From: Adiantum capillus-veneris
Taxonomy: Eukaryota; Streptophyta; Polypodiopsida; Polypodiales; Pteridaceae
Reading direction: 5' to 3'
Assembly: GCA_014529385.2 (NCBI GenBank)
Contig: CM043963.1
Location: forward strand, 66,041,895 to 66,105,894
Length of the DNA stretch: 64,000 nt
The translations under genes were made by a program, and so were the position numbers. The notes under the pieces were generated by a model that saw only the letters and a list, made by a program, of their open reading frames with translations, had not been told where the DNA came from and did not search any database. Positions 54,430 to 64,000 of this stretch are shown here, piece by piece; position 1 is the first letter of the stretch, and each line of letters starts with the position of its first letter.

Positions 54430-55585
54430 CTGAATCCATGTCTACATGTGAAAAACCTGATGATGCATCAGCCATAAAGGAAAGTTCATCCACCTTTTCC
54501 TTTCCTTTTCGTGATACATTCCCTATACATGTTGGTGGAGTAACCTGCATACGTAGTCTACCATTCCATGGTTTCTCAACAGAGCCACGAGGAGAGGACT
54601 CTTGTGGTCCACTCAAAATTTGTGACTGTGGTCTCACATTTTGTACAACCACATCATCTTTTACATCAGCCCCAATAGTGCCATGTGCATTACTGTACCA
54701 GCTGCTCATCTCATCAAAGACTACATCTCTGCTCACTCGTAATTCTCGTGTAGTAGGATTATAGCACCTGTACCCCTTTTGTTCAAGGGAATATCCCACA
54801 AGAATACATTTCTCTGCTTTATGATCCAATTTCCTATGCAACTCATCTGGTACATGCATGTAAGCTATGCAGCCAAACACTTTCAAGTGTGCCAAATCAG
54901 GCTTTGTACCTGTAAACTTTTCCTCAGGTGTTACATCATGCACCGCAGCTGTAGGTGTCCTGTTCATAATGTACACAGCTGTATTTACAGCTTCAGCCCA
55001 GAAATGATGAGGCATGTTCTTCTCATTCATCAATGCACGTGCAACCTCTGCAATGTGCCTGTTTTTCCTTTCTGCGACCCCATTCTGTTGTGGAGTATAT
55101 CTGCATGTAAACTGCCTGCGTATACCATGCATTCGCAGAAAATCTGAAAAATCATTGGAGAAGTACTCTCCCCCTCCATCGGACCTCAATGTCTTGATTT
55201 GCATATTTGTCTCCTTCTCAATCATGACTTTAAAGTCCTGAAAGTGACCAAACACTTCACTTTTGTTACGCATGAAGTAGACCCATACTTTCCTTGTATG
55301 GTCATCGATAAAAGAGACATAATACCTGCAACCATGTATACTTGCAGTATCGGTTGGACCCCAAACATTTGTGTGCACCACCTCAAGTGGCTTTTTACAT
55401 ACATTGCGCTCATGTGGAAATGAGCCCTTTGACTGTTTTCCAAACTGGCATGCTGCACACACTTTATGCATACCATCCACCTTGAATTTGGGCAAACCTT
55501 TTACAATCTGTTTTGATTGCATGCTGCGCAATCTCTGCTCATTGACATGGCCAATGCGTTTGTGCCAAATGTCAACATCAGCCAC
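54347..55585 (-). pseudogene. copia-2 integrase
   Basis: HKRIGHVNEQRLRSMQSKQ with CAACQFGKQSKGSFP (HHCC domain), then LEVVHTNVWGPTDTASIHG, SFIDDHTRKVWVYFMRNKSE, LRSDGGGEYFSNDFSDFL, TPQQNGVAERKNRHIAEVAR, HLKVFGCIAYMHVPDEL, CILVGYSLEQKGYRCYNP. The first catalytic Asp (usually H-T-D-V-W-G-P) is Asn here, a single-base change that should abolish strand transfer. Second D (RSDGGGEY) and E (NGVAERKN) are intact. A frameshift joins this to the RT frame near 54400. Confidence 0.9.
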
Positions 55586-55887
55586 AACACCTGTGCCCTG
55601 TGAAAATAAGCTTTTACCTCAGGCATGTCTACATTCAGCGTAAACATTCTGCCCACACATTTGCCCTCTCTGATCAGCTTACAGCCATTCTGGAAATCTT
55701 CTACATAACAGCCATTTGGATTGAAGCGAACCTGCAAACGCTGCTCAACCATTTGTCCAACAGAAACAAGATTCTTTGTAATGTTTGGGACATGAAGTAC
55801 ATCTGCTAAGTACTTTGATTTCCCACTCTTTGTATTTAGAGGTATGTCCCCTACATGAGCAATGGGGTGAGCTGTGTCATCTCCTGT
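55586..55887 (-). pseudogene. copia-2 protease remainder and linker
   Basis: After the TAG at 55888-55890 the frame continues TGDDTAHPIAHVGDIPLN, LADVLHVPNITKNLVSVGQM, FNPNGCYVEDFQNGCKLI, the C-terminal half of a copia protease. A shift at about 55600 changes to the integrase frame. Confidence 0.8.
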
Positions 55888-56979
55888 CTACACATAGCCT
55901 GACACATCTGGTTTGCACATATCTCTAAACCACTCTCCTGGAGACGTCATGTGATTAGAGGCACCTGAATCCACATACCAAACATCATCTTGGGTGGAAT
56001 TCTCTGCAGTCATTGTATTCATTACATGTTGCACAACAAACATGCGCTCGTTTTTGCTGTCATCTACATCTCTGCTAGTAGATGCATAGTTGCCATGTTC
56101 TCCCTTTGGACAGTCACGTGACATGTGACCTCTTTCACCACAAGTCCAACATTCTCTGCTATCTGGAGTATGTTGCTGCCTGCTTGATCCTGCACCACGA
56201 CCTCTTTGACTCCCCCTGCCTTGAGACTGGTTTCCCCTGCCACCTGTATTGTTTTGATTTGATTGACCTTCCAGAAATTGTCCCCTGCAACCCCTTGGGC
56301 CTCGACCACGACCTCTACCTCTACCTCTATTGGAGTTAGAATAGAAGGCCTGTTCAGAATTATTTCTTCCATGAGAAGAAGATGTGTCAAGGTTCTTCTC
56401 CTCAAGAATAAGCATAGAAATCAAATCTTGGAACACGGGGATGTCGTCTCTTGTATTCATGGAAGACCTAAAATGTACATACTCATCTCCTAGACCATCC
56501 AAGCATGCACGGACAATGTCATCGTCTTCCACTGAGACTTTAATAGATCCAAGAGCCTCAATGATACTCTTGATCTTCAAGGCATAATCATTGATTGAGA
56601 GGTTGTTCCTCTTAACCTGATTTAGCTCCGACTTTAGTTGAAGCTTCCTGGCCTTGGTGTTCACCTCGAACACTCTGCCTAAGTTTCTCCATGCAATGGG
56701 GGGGGTTTCAGCATCCTGTAGATAGCCCATCATGCCATCTATGATGCTCATAGAAAGCCAATACATCACTTTGCTCTGGCCTTGTTGCCAGTCCCTCAAA
56801 GCTTTCCTTTGTTCTGCTGTAGCATTTGCCTCGGGAATCTCTGGTTCCTTTTCATTGTCTCCTTCTATATAGTCCCAATAACCTTTTCCTTTTAGGAAAT
56901 TTGTTATTCTGAACTTCCATGCAGGGTAGTTATTTTTCTCAAGCTTCTCAGTAACAATCTGACTGAAACCGTCAGACAT
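55888..56979 (-). CDS. copia-2 gag and start of protease
   Basis: MSDGFSQIVTEKLEKNNYPA, then WKFRITNFLKGKGYWDYIEG begin a typical copia Gag with DUF4219/UBN2-type folds: IAWRNLGRVFEVNTKARKLQ, NNLSINDYALKIKSIIEALG, CLDGLGDEYVHFRSSM. A Gly/Arg-rich stretch follows, then a classical zinc knuckle CWTCGERGHMSRDC and the protease active site DVWYVDSGASNHMTSPGEWF. It ends at TAG (55888). Confidence 0.92.
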   Translation of the reverse strand: MSDGFSQIVTEKLEKNNYPAWKFRITNFLKGKGYWDYIEGDNEKEPEIPEANATAEQRKALRDWQQGQSKVMYWLSMSIIDGMMGYLQDAETPPIAWRNLGRVFEVNTKARKLQLKSELNQVKRNNLSINDYALKIKSIIEALGSIKVSVEDDDIVRACLDGLGDEYVHFRSSMNTRDDIPVFQDLISMLILEEKNLDTSSSHGRNNSEQAFYSNSNRGRGRGRGRGPRGCRGQFLEGQSNQNNTGGRGNQSQGRGSQRGRGAGSSRQQHTPDSRECWTCGERGHMSRDCPKGEHGNYASTSRDVDDSKNERMFVVQHVMNTMTAENSTQDDVWYVDSGASNHMTSPGEWFRDMCKPDVSGYV

Positions 56980-57243
56980 CTTGAAGCACTAAGACAAAAT
57001 AGCTGCAATCTGCAAAAACCTGCAAATCTGCTGAACCTGCTATCGTGGTACCTGTAACGCTTTCTACACTCAACGAGTGTCCACAATCAAGCGTACATAC
57101 AACCACTGTACTTGTACAGTAAATCTTTGTATACTGCACTTTGGAGACCTGTTCAGAAACTTGTGCGAAAAACATCTGGTCGTGGATTGCAAACAAAGGG
57201 ATTGTGATGCTCTTGCTCTCTTAGCCTCTCTTGCCTGCACCAG

Positions 57244-57255
57244 GCTCTGATACCA
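57244..57255 (-). other. copia-2 primer-binding site
   Basis: Plus strand GCTCTGATACCA, minus strand TGGTATCAGAGC, directly next to the right LTR; initiator Met-tRNA type. Confidence 0.92.
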
Positions 57256-57577
57256 TGTAAAGAATGAGGATGCAAGAGAGATACACAAGACAAGCACAAA
57301 GCACACAGAGATGGAAAGCTTCTTCTTCTTCTTCACAGAAAAGAGAGTACAAAATGACTAAGTGCTAAAGCTCAAAAGTAGCACATATGTACATGCGGTC
57401 ACTAAGTGTGAACTTGCTAGAAGCGTACTAGGCTGGCACTATAAGTGTAGTCCAGTTGTAGAATCACTGGCAGAGATCCTCCGTGTCGGTCACCTAACGC
57501 ACCAGTGAGTAAATGCCGTAAGCGGCCAAGACCCGTAGTGGATGCCAGCTCAAGGTGTAGAGCTCGACATCTCACCA
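57256..57577 (-). repeat. copia-2 5' LTR (right copy)
   Basis: 322 bp; ends CTCACCA on the plus strand where the other copy has CTCAACA, so the minus-strand start is TGGTGAG instead of TGTTGAG. Confidence 0.93.
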
Positions 57578-57675
57578 CAAGTAGGCCCCCATTCCCCCTC
57601 CTACCCTATTTTTTTGAGGCTATATTTGTGGCCACCACCCTCTTCCTATTGGTCCATGCTTAATCACCCCTTAAG

Positions 57676-58110
57676 CTAAAGGGCCCTTCTGGGGTTCATA
57701 GGCCGCACTACCCACTCTAAAAAAGTCCTCTTTGTTACCCTTTCGGAGTCCTCCATGAAATACTCTTCCTTTAAGGATAATTTGAATGCTTCCCAAGTTC
57801 CCCCACGATCATTTCTAATTTCCCTTACATGCTCTTTGATTTCAAGAACCATAGCTAGCTCAAAACTTTGTACCATCTCTGCTTCGAGCACTCGATGCAG
57901 CTCCATCTCCTTAACATACCCACAAAGATACTTTGTCACATATTTACCATTAAATTGGTCCAATTTCTTCACCACTGATTGAAGAACTCCGACCTCCTTT
58001 CAGCAACAAGGGCTTGAAACAACGTAAAGGCTTGAAACATTTTCATTGTGACAGGATCAAACCACACCCCCTGATGCTCTTGTTGCTCCATAGCTTTAAA
58101 TCTTTGGTTT
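57676..58110 (-). pseudogene. gag-like remnant (N-terminal part)
   Basis: Minus strand from about 58100: EHQGVWFDPVTMKMFQAFTL, then after a frameshift VKKLDQFNGKYVTKYLCGYV, KEMELHRVLEAEMVQSFELA, WEAFKLSLKEEYFMEDSERV, TKRTFLEWV. The F-(D/N)-G-K, Y-L--Y--EME and W--F---L-EEYF pattern resembles Gag proteins of Ty3-type plant elements. No RT or integrase follows on this strand before copia-2, so it is an isolated fragment or cut by copia-2. Confidence 0.5.
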
Positions 58111-59028
58111 GAGACTTTCAATGAATCTTTTGAACCCTCACCCTATCCTACTTCACGTCGGGTTCATAAAATATGTGTCAAGAAGTGTGCAGTGTGGCTA
58201 GGAAAACGTCGAGCCTCTGGCTGTGAGGGTTTGAAGCAAAATCAATCAAGTTGTAGAAGATTTGAAGCTAAAAACACACTTAGAAAGAACCCAACTCCAG
58301 CCATGAAAGCTTCACTTTTGGAAAAGAACAAGGATCAGTTCAAAAGTCTTGTGTGTGTGAAGATTAAGGGTAGCATCGCTACCAATTGCACAAATGCAAT
58401 GCTCTTTCACCTTGTTAAAACCCTAGATTAACGCTTCAATTCTTCATTGTGACCATTTTATGGAAGCTTTAGAGCTTCATTGGAGAAGACTAGGTGGTTA
58501 TTTGAGGAGGGGAAACCCTAGTTGGAGGCCTCACAACCATGAACATGTACTGGAAGAAACACGGGACTACACTAGCACTCTGGATTGGAACGGTTGTGTC
58601 TCCTTGCTTAGATGCCCAAATGAGCTCATTCTTGGCTCTAAAAGTTCCATCTCAGCTTGCGAAATGGAGGAACCATCTTTGATGTGGAATTTTGAGTCAT
58701 CTTTTCATTTTGCCATTTTTGAGCTATTTTTGACCATTTTACGACCATTATTTTCCCTATTTTGCCCAAAAATGTCCTTTTTTGTATGTAAAATGTCCAA
58801 ACGAACTCGGAAAAATCCTAAAATTAATGGAAAAATACCATTAGGCTGAAATTTCATATTGAACCTCATTTTTCCACTTGGAAAGCACTTTGTACATGTC
58901 CTTTACACCCGCGTATGCAACCTGCTATTTTTGGTCGAGATCACCCACATTGAGCTTTTTAGGCAAAACGAGCATGCCACTTCAAAAAACTTGACATTTG
59001 TACATTCCTAAGGAAAATTAGGCATGCT
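58111..59028. other. unannotated stretch
   Basis: No recognised gene. A plus-strand frame at 58460-58849 exists but ends in a low-complexity Phe-rich stretch and matches nothing I know. Confidence 0.4.
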
Positions 59029-59911
59029 TTAATGTGGTAAAACATGAAACATCTCCACATTTGGGTCTCGCCTACCCGGGAAGGTATGCACATGACTACA
59101 ATCGTGGCATCTGCTTTCGCATTTATCACCACGGTATGACAAAAGCCTAGCCCTATCTCTTCCAGCCCTCAACTGACCTCTATCCATAACACTTAAACAA
59201 AGCTCTTGCATCTACTGAGTCAAATCTTGAATAGTACATACCCATTGCTGAGGAATAGCCATCATGCCTTGATTTACTTGATTCTCCGCTTGGACTTCTT
59301 CCTTTAGACTTTGGAGCAGGCAGGGAGCCATAGCTTCATACCGCAACACACCTTGCTCGATCTTCTTCTTGATCTTCCTGCTCTTCGCCAGTGCAATCAC
59401 AACCGCACCATTGTAACTCTCTGGACTCTCAAAATTCACATTCTCTCAAATCTTGGGGTGCAAACACGTCATAACTTTCTCCAATATGAAGTACTCACCA
59501 TTGGCCAACTACATGGCGGCCACAAACTCTGCCCAACACTCATCAAAACGGTTAAGAAAATTGCCAAACTCTTCATTCACATCCTGATAGTCTTCAATTT
59601 TGCATCCAAATCAGCCAGAGACACTTGTTTACAAAAATCCTATAAGAAGCAAGCCCGCAGGGCCAACAATATCAACCTTGGCTCTTCTTCAGAGCGTAAA
59701 AACATACCTTCTCTTTTTCTTGCATCAACAACGGAATTGTCTGCATCTTGCTAATATCTTCATTCGGCATATTCAACAACAACATGTACAACTCAAAATT
59801 GGCTATCCACTCCTTCAAATTTTCCTTGCTGGCGAAGATCGACCCATAACTTTGTGCTATCATCACTTCTTTGTAGGAAAAACCACCTTTCTTGATCCAA
59901 GCAACAAGCAA
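59029..59911 (-). pseudogene. gag-like remnant with a zinc-knuckle-like end
   Basis: Minus strand from 59911: IKKGGFSYKEVMIAQSYGS, LKEWIANFELYMLLLNMP, then a stretch with stops, then VVIALAKSRKIKKKIEQGVL, VCTIQDLTQ, stop, MQELCLSVMDRGQLRAGRD, CESRCHDCSHVHTFPGRRD. The L-T-x-M-x-E-L then Cys/His-rich order resembles the nucleocapsid end of gypsy-type Gag. Several stops. It could belong to the same decayed family as 57676-58110, but the order on the strand is not simple. Confidence 0.35.
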
Positions 59912-59974
59912 TTACATGCTCCTTAGTGGGGGCATCAGAAGATAAAAAGAGGGAGTGTAAACACACCCAGAAAC

Positions 59975-61310
59975 ACTTACAAATTGCCTCTATATAGCCC
60001 AAGATGATCATAACACCCCAATCCACTCAATAACACCTCAAAACCGAATGGTTTTCATAACACACCCGTTACGCTGCTTACCAATAGGCCTGCATACACT
60101 TCAGAGAATCCAAACCCACACAACTCTCACATCGCTTCAATCGCGCATACCATTATGGAACACAAATTCTCCCTCACTCTCTCTTTGCACCACACAAAAG
60201 AATGGTGCAAGGGCTACGCACACACCGGTACCAACAACAAAAGAGAGAATAGTAGAGAGCCGAAGGGGGATTGAGAACTGACAAAAAAAGGGGGGAAGTG
60301 CAAACTTGATTCTTCAAAAGCTGGAGTACAACTCTCTCCTCTGAGTTCTCTGCAGCCGTTTAGGTAGCTCTCCTCTTAAATGCTGAAGCTCTTGCTACAA
60401 AGAACTATCCAAAATACAAAAAAAGGCCCCTTATGGGGTGGATTTTCTATTTTTGGCAATCCTTTTTTTTGTCAAACACTTGTCCCTTCTATTTTTGCAT
60501 GATTGTAATGTGAACCATTGCTTTTATCCAACTTTTTGTGCATGACACTTATTGAAAGTAATGATGGTTGGCCCCACTGGACACCAAGTATAACTCCCAC
60601 ATGCCTTCATATAAAAATAGGGGATCCCATGGGACCTCCCGTGTGTGAAGCCCCACTAAAGAGCACTCCATCGTTGCTGCCATAACCGGCCATTGGCCAT
60701 TGGATAGGGGGGAAGGGGAACATTCCCAAAACACAAACAATCTGCCTCTCTATAGCCCAAGATAATCATTGCACCCAATCCACTAGAGTTCACCTTCAAA
60801 ACTCACACAACTAACAGCACACCACACCAAATTTTGCATGTTTACAACCGTGCCATAACACACACCATTTTCTCTTTCTCTCTCGTGGACGCAGCAGCCC
60901 AGGGAGGCACACACATCTCAAACACCGGCACCAAATGATTGGAACAAAGCAGAGAGCAGAAGGGGAGGAAGGGGAATAAATGGAAGCAATTTTGGCCATG
61001 ATTTGCCTCAATTATGGCAAAAACATCATCTAACCATGAAGCCTGCCACAACCGGCTCTATCGGCACAAGTACAAAGAGCAACAAAAACTTGGGCAACCT
61101 TTGGATTTGCGCCATGTGCCTCTCCTTGCCTGAGAGCGGCCATATACAACATATGTGTTCATATCCTTGTTGTCACCAGACTCATCCTCCTCCACTACCG
61201 GGAACTCCTCCTCAAAAGCTCTTTGTTGAGCTCTCTCTTTTCCAAAATGAGCTCTTTGTTAAATTTGCAAAAGGCTAGCCCCCTGTAGGGCGTGTGAGGA
61301 TTCCCTATTT
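59975..61310. repeat. two diverged direct repeats of roughly 0.5 kb
   Basis: TTGCCTCTATATAGCCCAAG, then ATGATCAT, at about 59984 matches CTGCCTCTCTATAGCCCAAG, then ATAATCAT, at about 60741. Similar order of words follows in both (CCAATCCACT, CATAACACAC, CACACCGG, AGAGAG--GAAGGGG, GCTCTTTGTT/GCTCTTGCTA, A-GGCCCC). Copies are about 760 bp apart and strongly diverged. They may be old LTR remains or a local duplication. Confidence 0.5.
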
Positions 61311-63290
61311 TTTTCTTGACCACCTCCTTATTTGCGTCACTTTGCTAGTTTAGGCTCTTACTCTGCATGGGATACCACCTCACTAATCACGGCTAACTTG
61401 GAGCTCAAGCCATGCCCGAGGGGCCCCTTGTCACGGTGGCGTGACAACGCCGCAAGACACCCCCCTTTGATCTCAAAACATAGCCATGAAGGGCGTGTGG
61501 AACCACCCCCATAATGGTTTCGGCATTTCAGCAAGTCGTAGCACCAAAGGTGGGCACTGGAACCACCATCCACCTGCAACTACATCAAAAACACCACCAT
61601 GAGCCTACTCCGCAGTGTTGGGAAGGGCAACAACCATAGCAACACTCAATTTCCTTGCGTTCCTACATAAATATCGTGTGCCATGGACTCTTGTTCTGCA
61701 AATGGGACTAAATTGAGGCCACATGGCATCTTGTGAATTACCACCCCTCAAGTTCTCCAAAATCACCACTATCCACCATAACTTCGAAAAAAAACAATTT
61801 TTTCCTCTCACTTTAAAGCCTTGCAATGCAATGCCTAGGACTCGACCGCCAAGCTGTAAAGACCAACAGGAAACACCAATGGACATTTTAAACTAGGCAC
61901 ATCTTGCCACCTTTTGAACCCCGCATGGCCTCGAACAATGAGCGCTAAAATTGTAAAAACTCTCCGAGTACTACTTCACTGCGGACTGAGACAAATCTCA
62001 ATGGTTTGTGTCTTGGCATTCGTGCACTACACCTTAAAACCCAATTCTCTTGCACTTTGTAGTTCTATTCGATGATCCATATGAACCTTCTCCTTTAGCA
62101 CTTCAAGCTCTACTTTTCCAATCCAAAAACCAACACCTTGGTCATCCTTCACCTACCACCATATCTAGACCACTTTGAAGACCTTTTGGCCTAAAAAACC
62201 GCATAAAACATACATCACGACTGCCACTAGCTTGCCTTGGTATTCCACACCTTCTCTATGCATATGTAAACATACACACCATTGCATGTGTCCTCCGCTA
62301 GGGTAGGCACACTTTGGATGCACCATCATTGCCCAACCCCCTTGTTGAAAATTCAATGTTCAACCAAAAACTGCTTTATTCCTCTACGAACTGCAAAAAC
62401 TGGCAAGCACTATTAGCAAACCAAGAAACCCTACCATAAATACAAGGCCCTACATATTGCCTATTGCTGCCAAACCTCAAGTGGGTTGCCCCAACCCCCG
62501 CATCACATAGCTTCCACCTGGGTCAAAAACCTGCCATGTTCCTTCCATCCACCTACTTCATACCATAGTGCACCTCAGCACATAGACCTTCATCCTTATA
62601 GGCCACCCATGGCATGTCTTCAACACTCCAAGCATACACCTATATACAAGACTCTTCAAAGAGAGCACCATCGTGCTCACCATCCTGCTCAACAAGCATA
62701 TCTGACATACTTGATAACATATCTGAACACAAATCTGACCCTCCCTCCCATCCATAGAAAGTGCAACTCTCGTCAAAGAGCACTACATTGGGCATAAACC
62801 CTCCTCCACATCAGCCTCTGATGGCTCACCCATAGCACACTACTCATCCAAAGAAACGTCCCCTTGTAGAGGGGCTAACCCTAGCCTCATCTGTATCGTG
62901 GTCAAATCCTTATCAATCAGCACCTACATATCTTCATCCATAGCAACCATGGGATCATCAAACCCCCAATTAAAATCACTTTTAATGCATACCTGGTCCA
63001 ACCAAACTGTATCCACCATTTCAGCATGGAAATCCATCGACAACGACAGCTGCTCTTCCCTTCGATCAACATCCAATCCACCATTAGAATCAGGAAAAAG
63101 CACAACCCCCTTGGTTTCTTCTTCATCATCACCCTCTTGTTGGCTTTGTAGATCAAACTAGCTATCCATAGATGTAGCCTTGACCTCATTTTCAAAGCTT
63201 TGAACCAATTGAACCGCCACAGTACCTTCCAAATGCTACCTTCATTAGCATAGTCATCAACATGATGCCACACAACACCCTCATCTGCAT
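61311..63290. other. unannotated stretch
   Basis: About 2 kb with no recognised domain, tandem repeat or RNA gene. Short frames on both strands are unremarkable. Confidence 0.4.
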
Positions 63291-63293
63291 ATC

Positions 63294-63941
63294 TTATTCC
63301 ACAAGCTTTAGCACTTCAACCTGCTCTTCTTTCACATTGGCTATCACCATATCATTAGACACATAATAAGGAAATTTTACCTTTAACAACATTGGCTCAT
63401 CAGACTTGGTCTCCTTGATATAAGATGTGGTCTCATCCACTCTATCCTCCTTGCTCGTTTCCCAAAAACTCGAGCTTGTATCTCCATCTTCATCAGCATC
63501 ATAAACCGACTCCATATTAGCATCTTCATCTGCTTGCTACTCCACGGAAACTTGACCATCCTCTTGGCTTGATACACTTTCTCCATCTACTTTTGAACCC
63601 TTGATAGCTGCAACTTGATTGCAATCTTCTACCTTCTCAGACAAACTCTCCACAAGAGCAAGGTTTACCTCTTCAAGTTGTTTTAGAAACCTGACATCTG
63701 GTAGATCTTTTGCACATTGGTTCACTTTGGTGAGGGGCTTATCCTCATTGACAAGATATTTCACCATTGGCACATGTAATCTACAAATTGGAAACCTCCA
63801 AGGAGCATAATTGACCATAGGCCTCACCTCAACAGATTTTGCACTTCGAACAACTAACACCACTTTTGGTTGAACCATACAACTCACCATTATGGCCGCA
63901 ACATGCATATAATCCGTAGGCTTTAGCAATCCTAACTCCAT
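63294..63941 (-). pseudogene. acidic ORF remnant, unknown family
   Basis: Minus strand from 63941: MELGLLKPTDYMHVAAIMVS, VRPMVNYAPWRFPICRLHVP, VEEDCNQ-like acidic stretch ending GQVSVE, TAG at 63537, then in the same frame QADEDANMESVYDADEDGD, SDEPMLLKVKFPYYVSNDM, EEQVEVLKLVE and a stop at 63294. Codon-like composition over more than 200 residues with a single stop suggests real coding ancestry, possibly part of a retroelement that continues beyond 64000. No family is recognised. Confidence 0.35.
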
Positions 63942-64000
63942 CTTTCACTTCACTTTCTTGCTCTTTATTTTGGACAAATAGACTGTATCATCATAGGTAT

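Larger units (their letters stand above)
52360..57577 (-). mobile_element. Ty1/copia retrotransposon copia-2, 5.2 kb
   Basis: LTRs of 322 bp at 52360-52681 and 57256-57577 (on the minus strand TG...CA) differ at about nine positions. Target duplication CAAGT is perfect (52355-52359 and 57578-57582). The primer site TGGTATCAGAGC (minus strand) is at 57244-57255 and the purine tract GAGGGGGAG at 52682-52690. Gag and Pol are nearly complete with one stop and about two frameshifts. The youngest-looking of the three complete retroelements by LTR similarity. Confidence 0.95.

Noticed and set aside
58460-58849. 129-residue plus-strand frame
   Set aside because: No similarity recognised, low-complexity Phe-rich end and no splice or neighbour support.

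Overview
This window is nuclear DNA of a land plant with a large, transposon-crowded genome. The evidence is spliced CACTA (En/Spm) transposase genes with TNP2, DUF4218, DUF4216 and Ptta modules, Ty1/copia elements primed by initiator Met-tRNA, Ty3/gypsy elements, long (GA)n and (CT)n tracts, and broken pieces of plant host genes. The reverse-transcriptase style and an HSPA12-like fragment make a fern, lycophyte or gymnosperm more likely than an angiosperm, but this is only an impression from sequence. No intact single-copy host gene was seen.

Layout. 1-6838: CACTA-1, transcribed on the minus strand, with the Ptta-type accessory gene (328-1097), transposase exons (2618-4640), a captured heavy-metal-associated (HMA) gene fragment (5441-5790), a subterminal hairpin and the CACTA terminus at 6838. 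6839-13760: two copies of an FCP1/NLI-interacting-factor-like phosphatase domain on the plus strand (the first cut by the end of CACTA-1), set in several kilobases of minisatellite built on a CCACTTGTCCAAGCT-like core. 14115-37840: CACTA-2, a second TNP2 gene on the minus strand, split inside its DUF4218 exon by a 19.7-kb Ty3/gypsy element (15038-34700). 38100-41750: poly-C, (CA)n and a 1.5-kb purine-rich tract, then a tandemly duplicated fragment of an HSP70/HSPA12-like gene. 41821-49014: remains of CACTA-3 (plus-strand Ptta-type gene), split by a complete copia element (copia-1, 42971-48109). 49015-52359: mostly non-coding with local tandem duplications. 52360-57577: a second complete copia element (copia-2, minus strand) with a perfect 5-bp target duplication. 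57578-64000: decayed gag-like remnants and unclassified sequence.

The most unusual object is the gypsy element. Beyond gag-protease-RT-RNaseH-integrase it appears to carry a duplicated integrase zinc-binding module, a second retropepsin-like domain and a W-x-P-K repeat tail fused behind the integrase. It also has a roughly 1,150-codon coiled-coil ORF before the 3' LTR, and a 24-bp near-perfect palindrome present eight times in its two non-coding regions, four of these on a 285-bp period. All retroelements here carry stop codons that look mostly like C-to-T decay, so they are probably inactive copies of once-active families.
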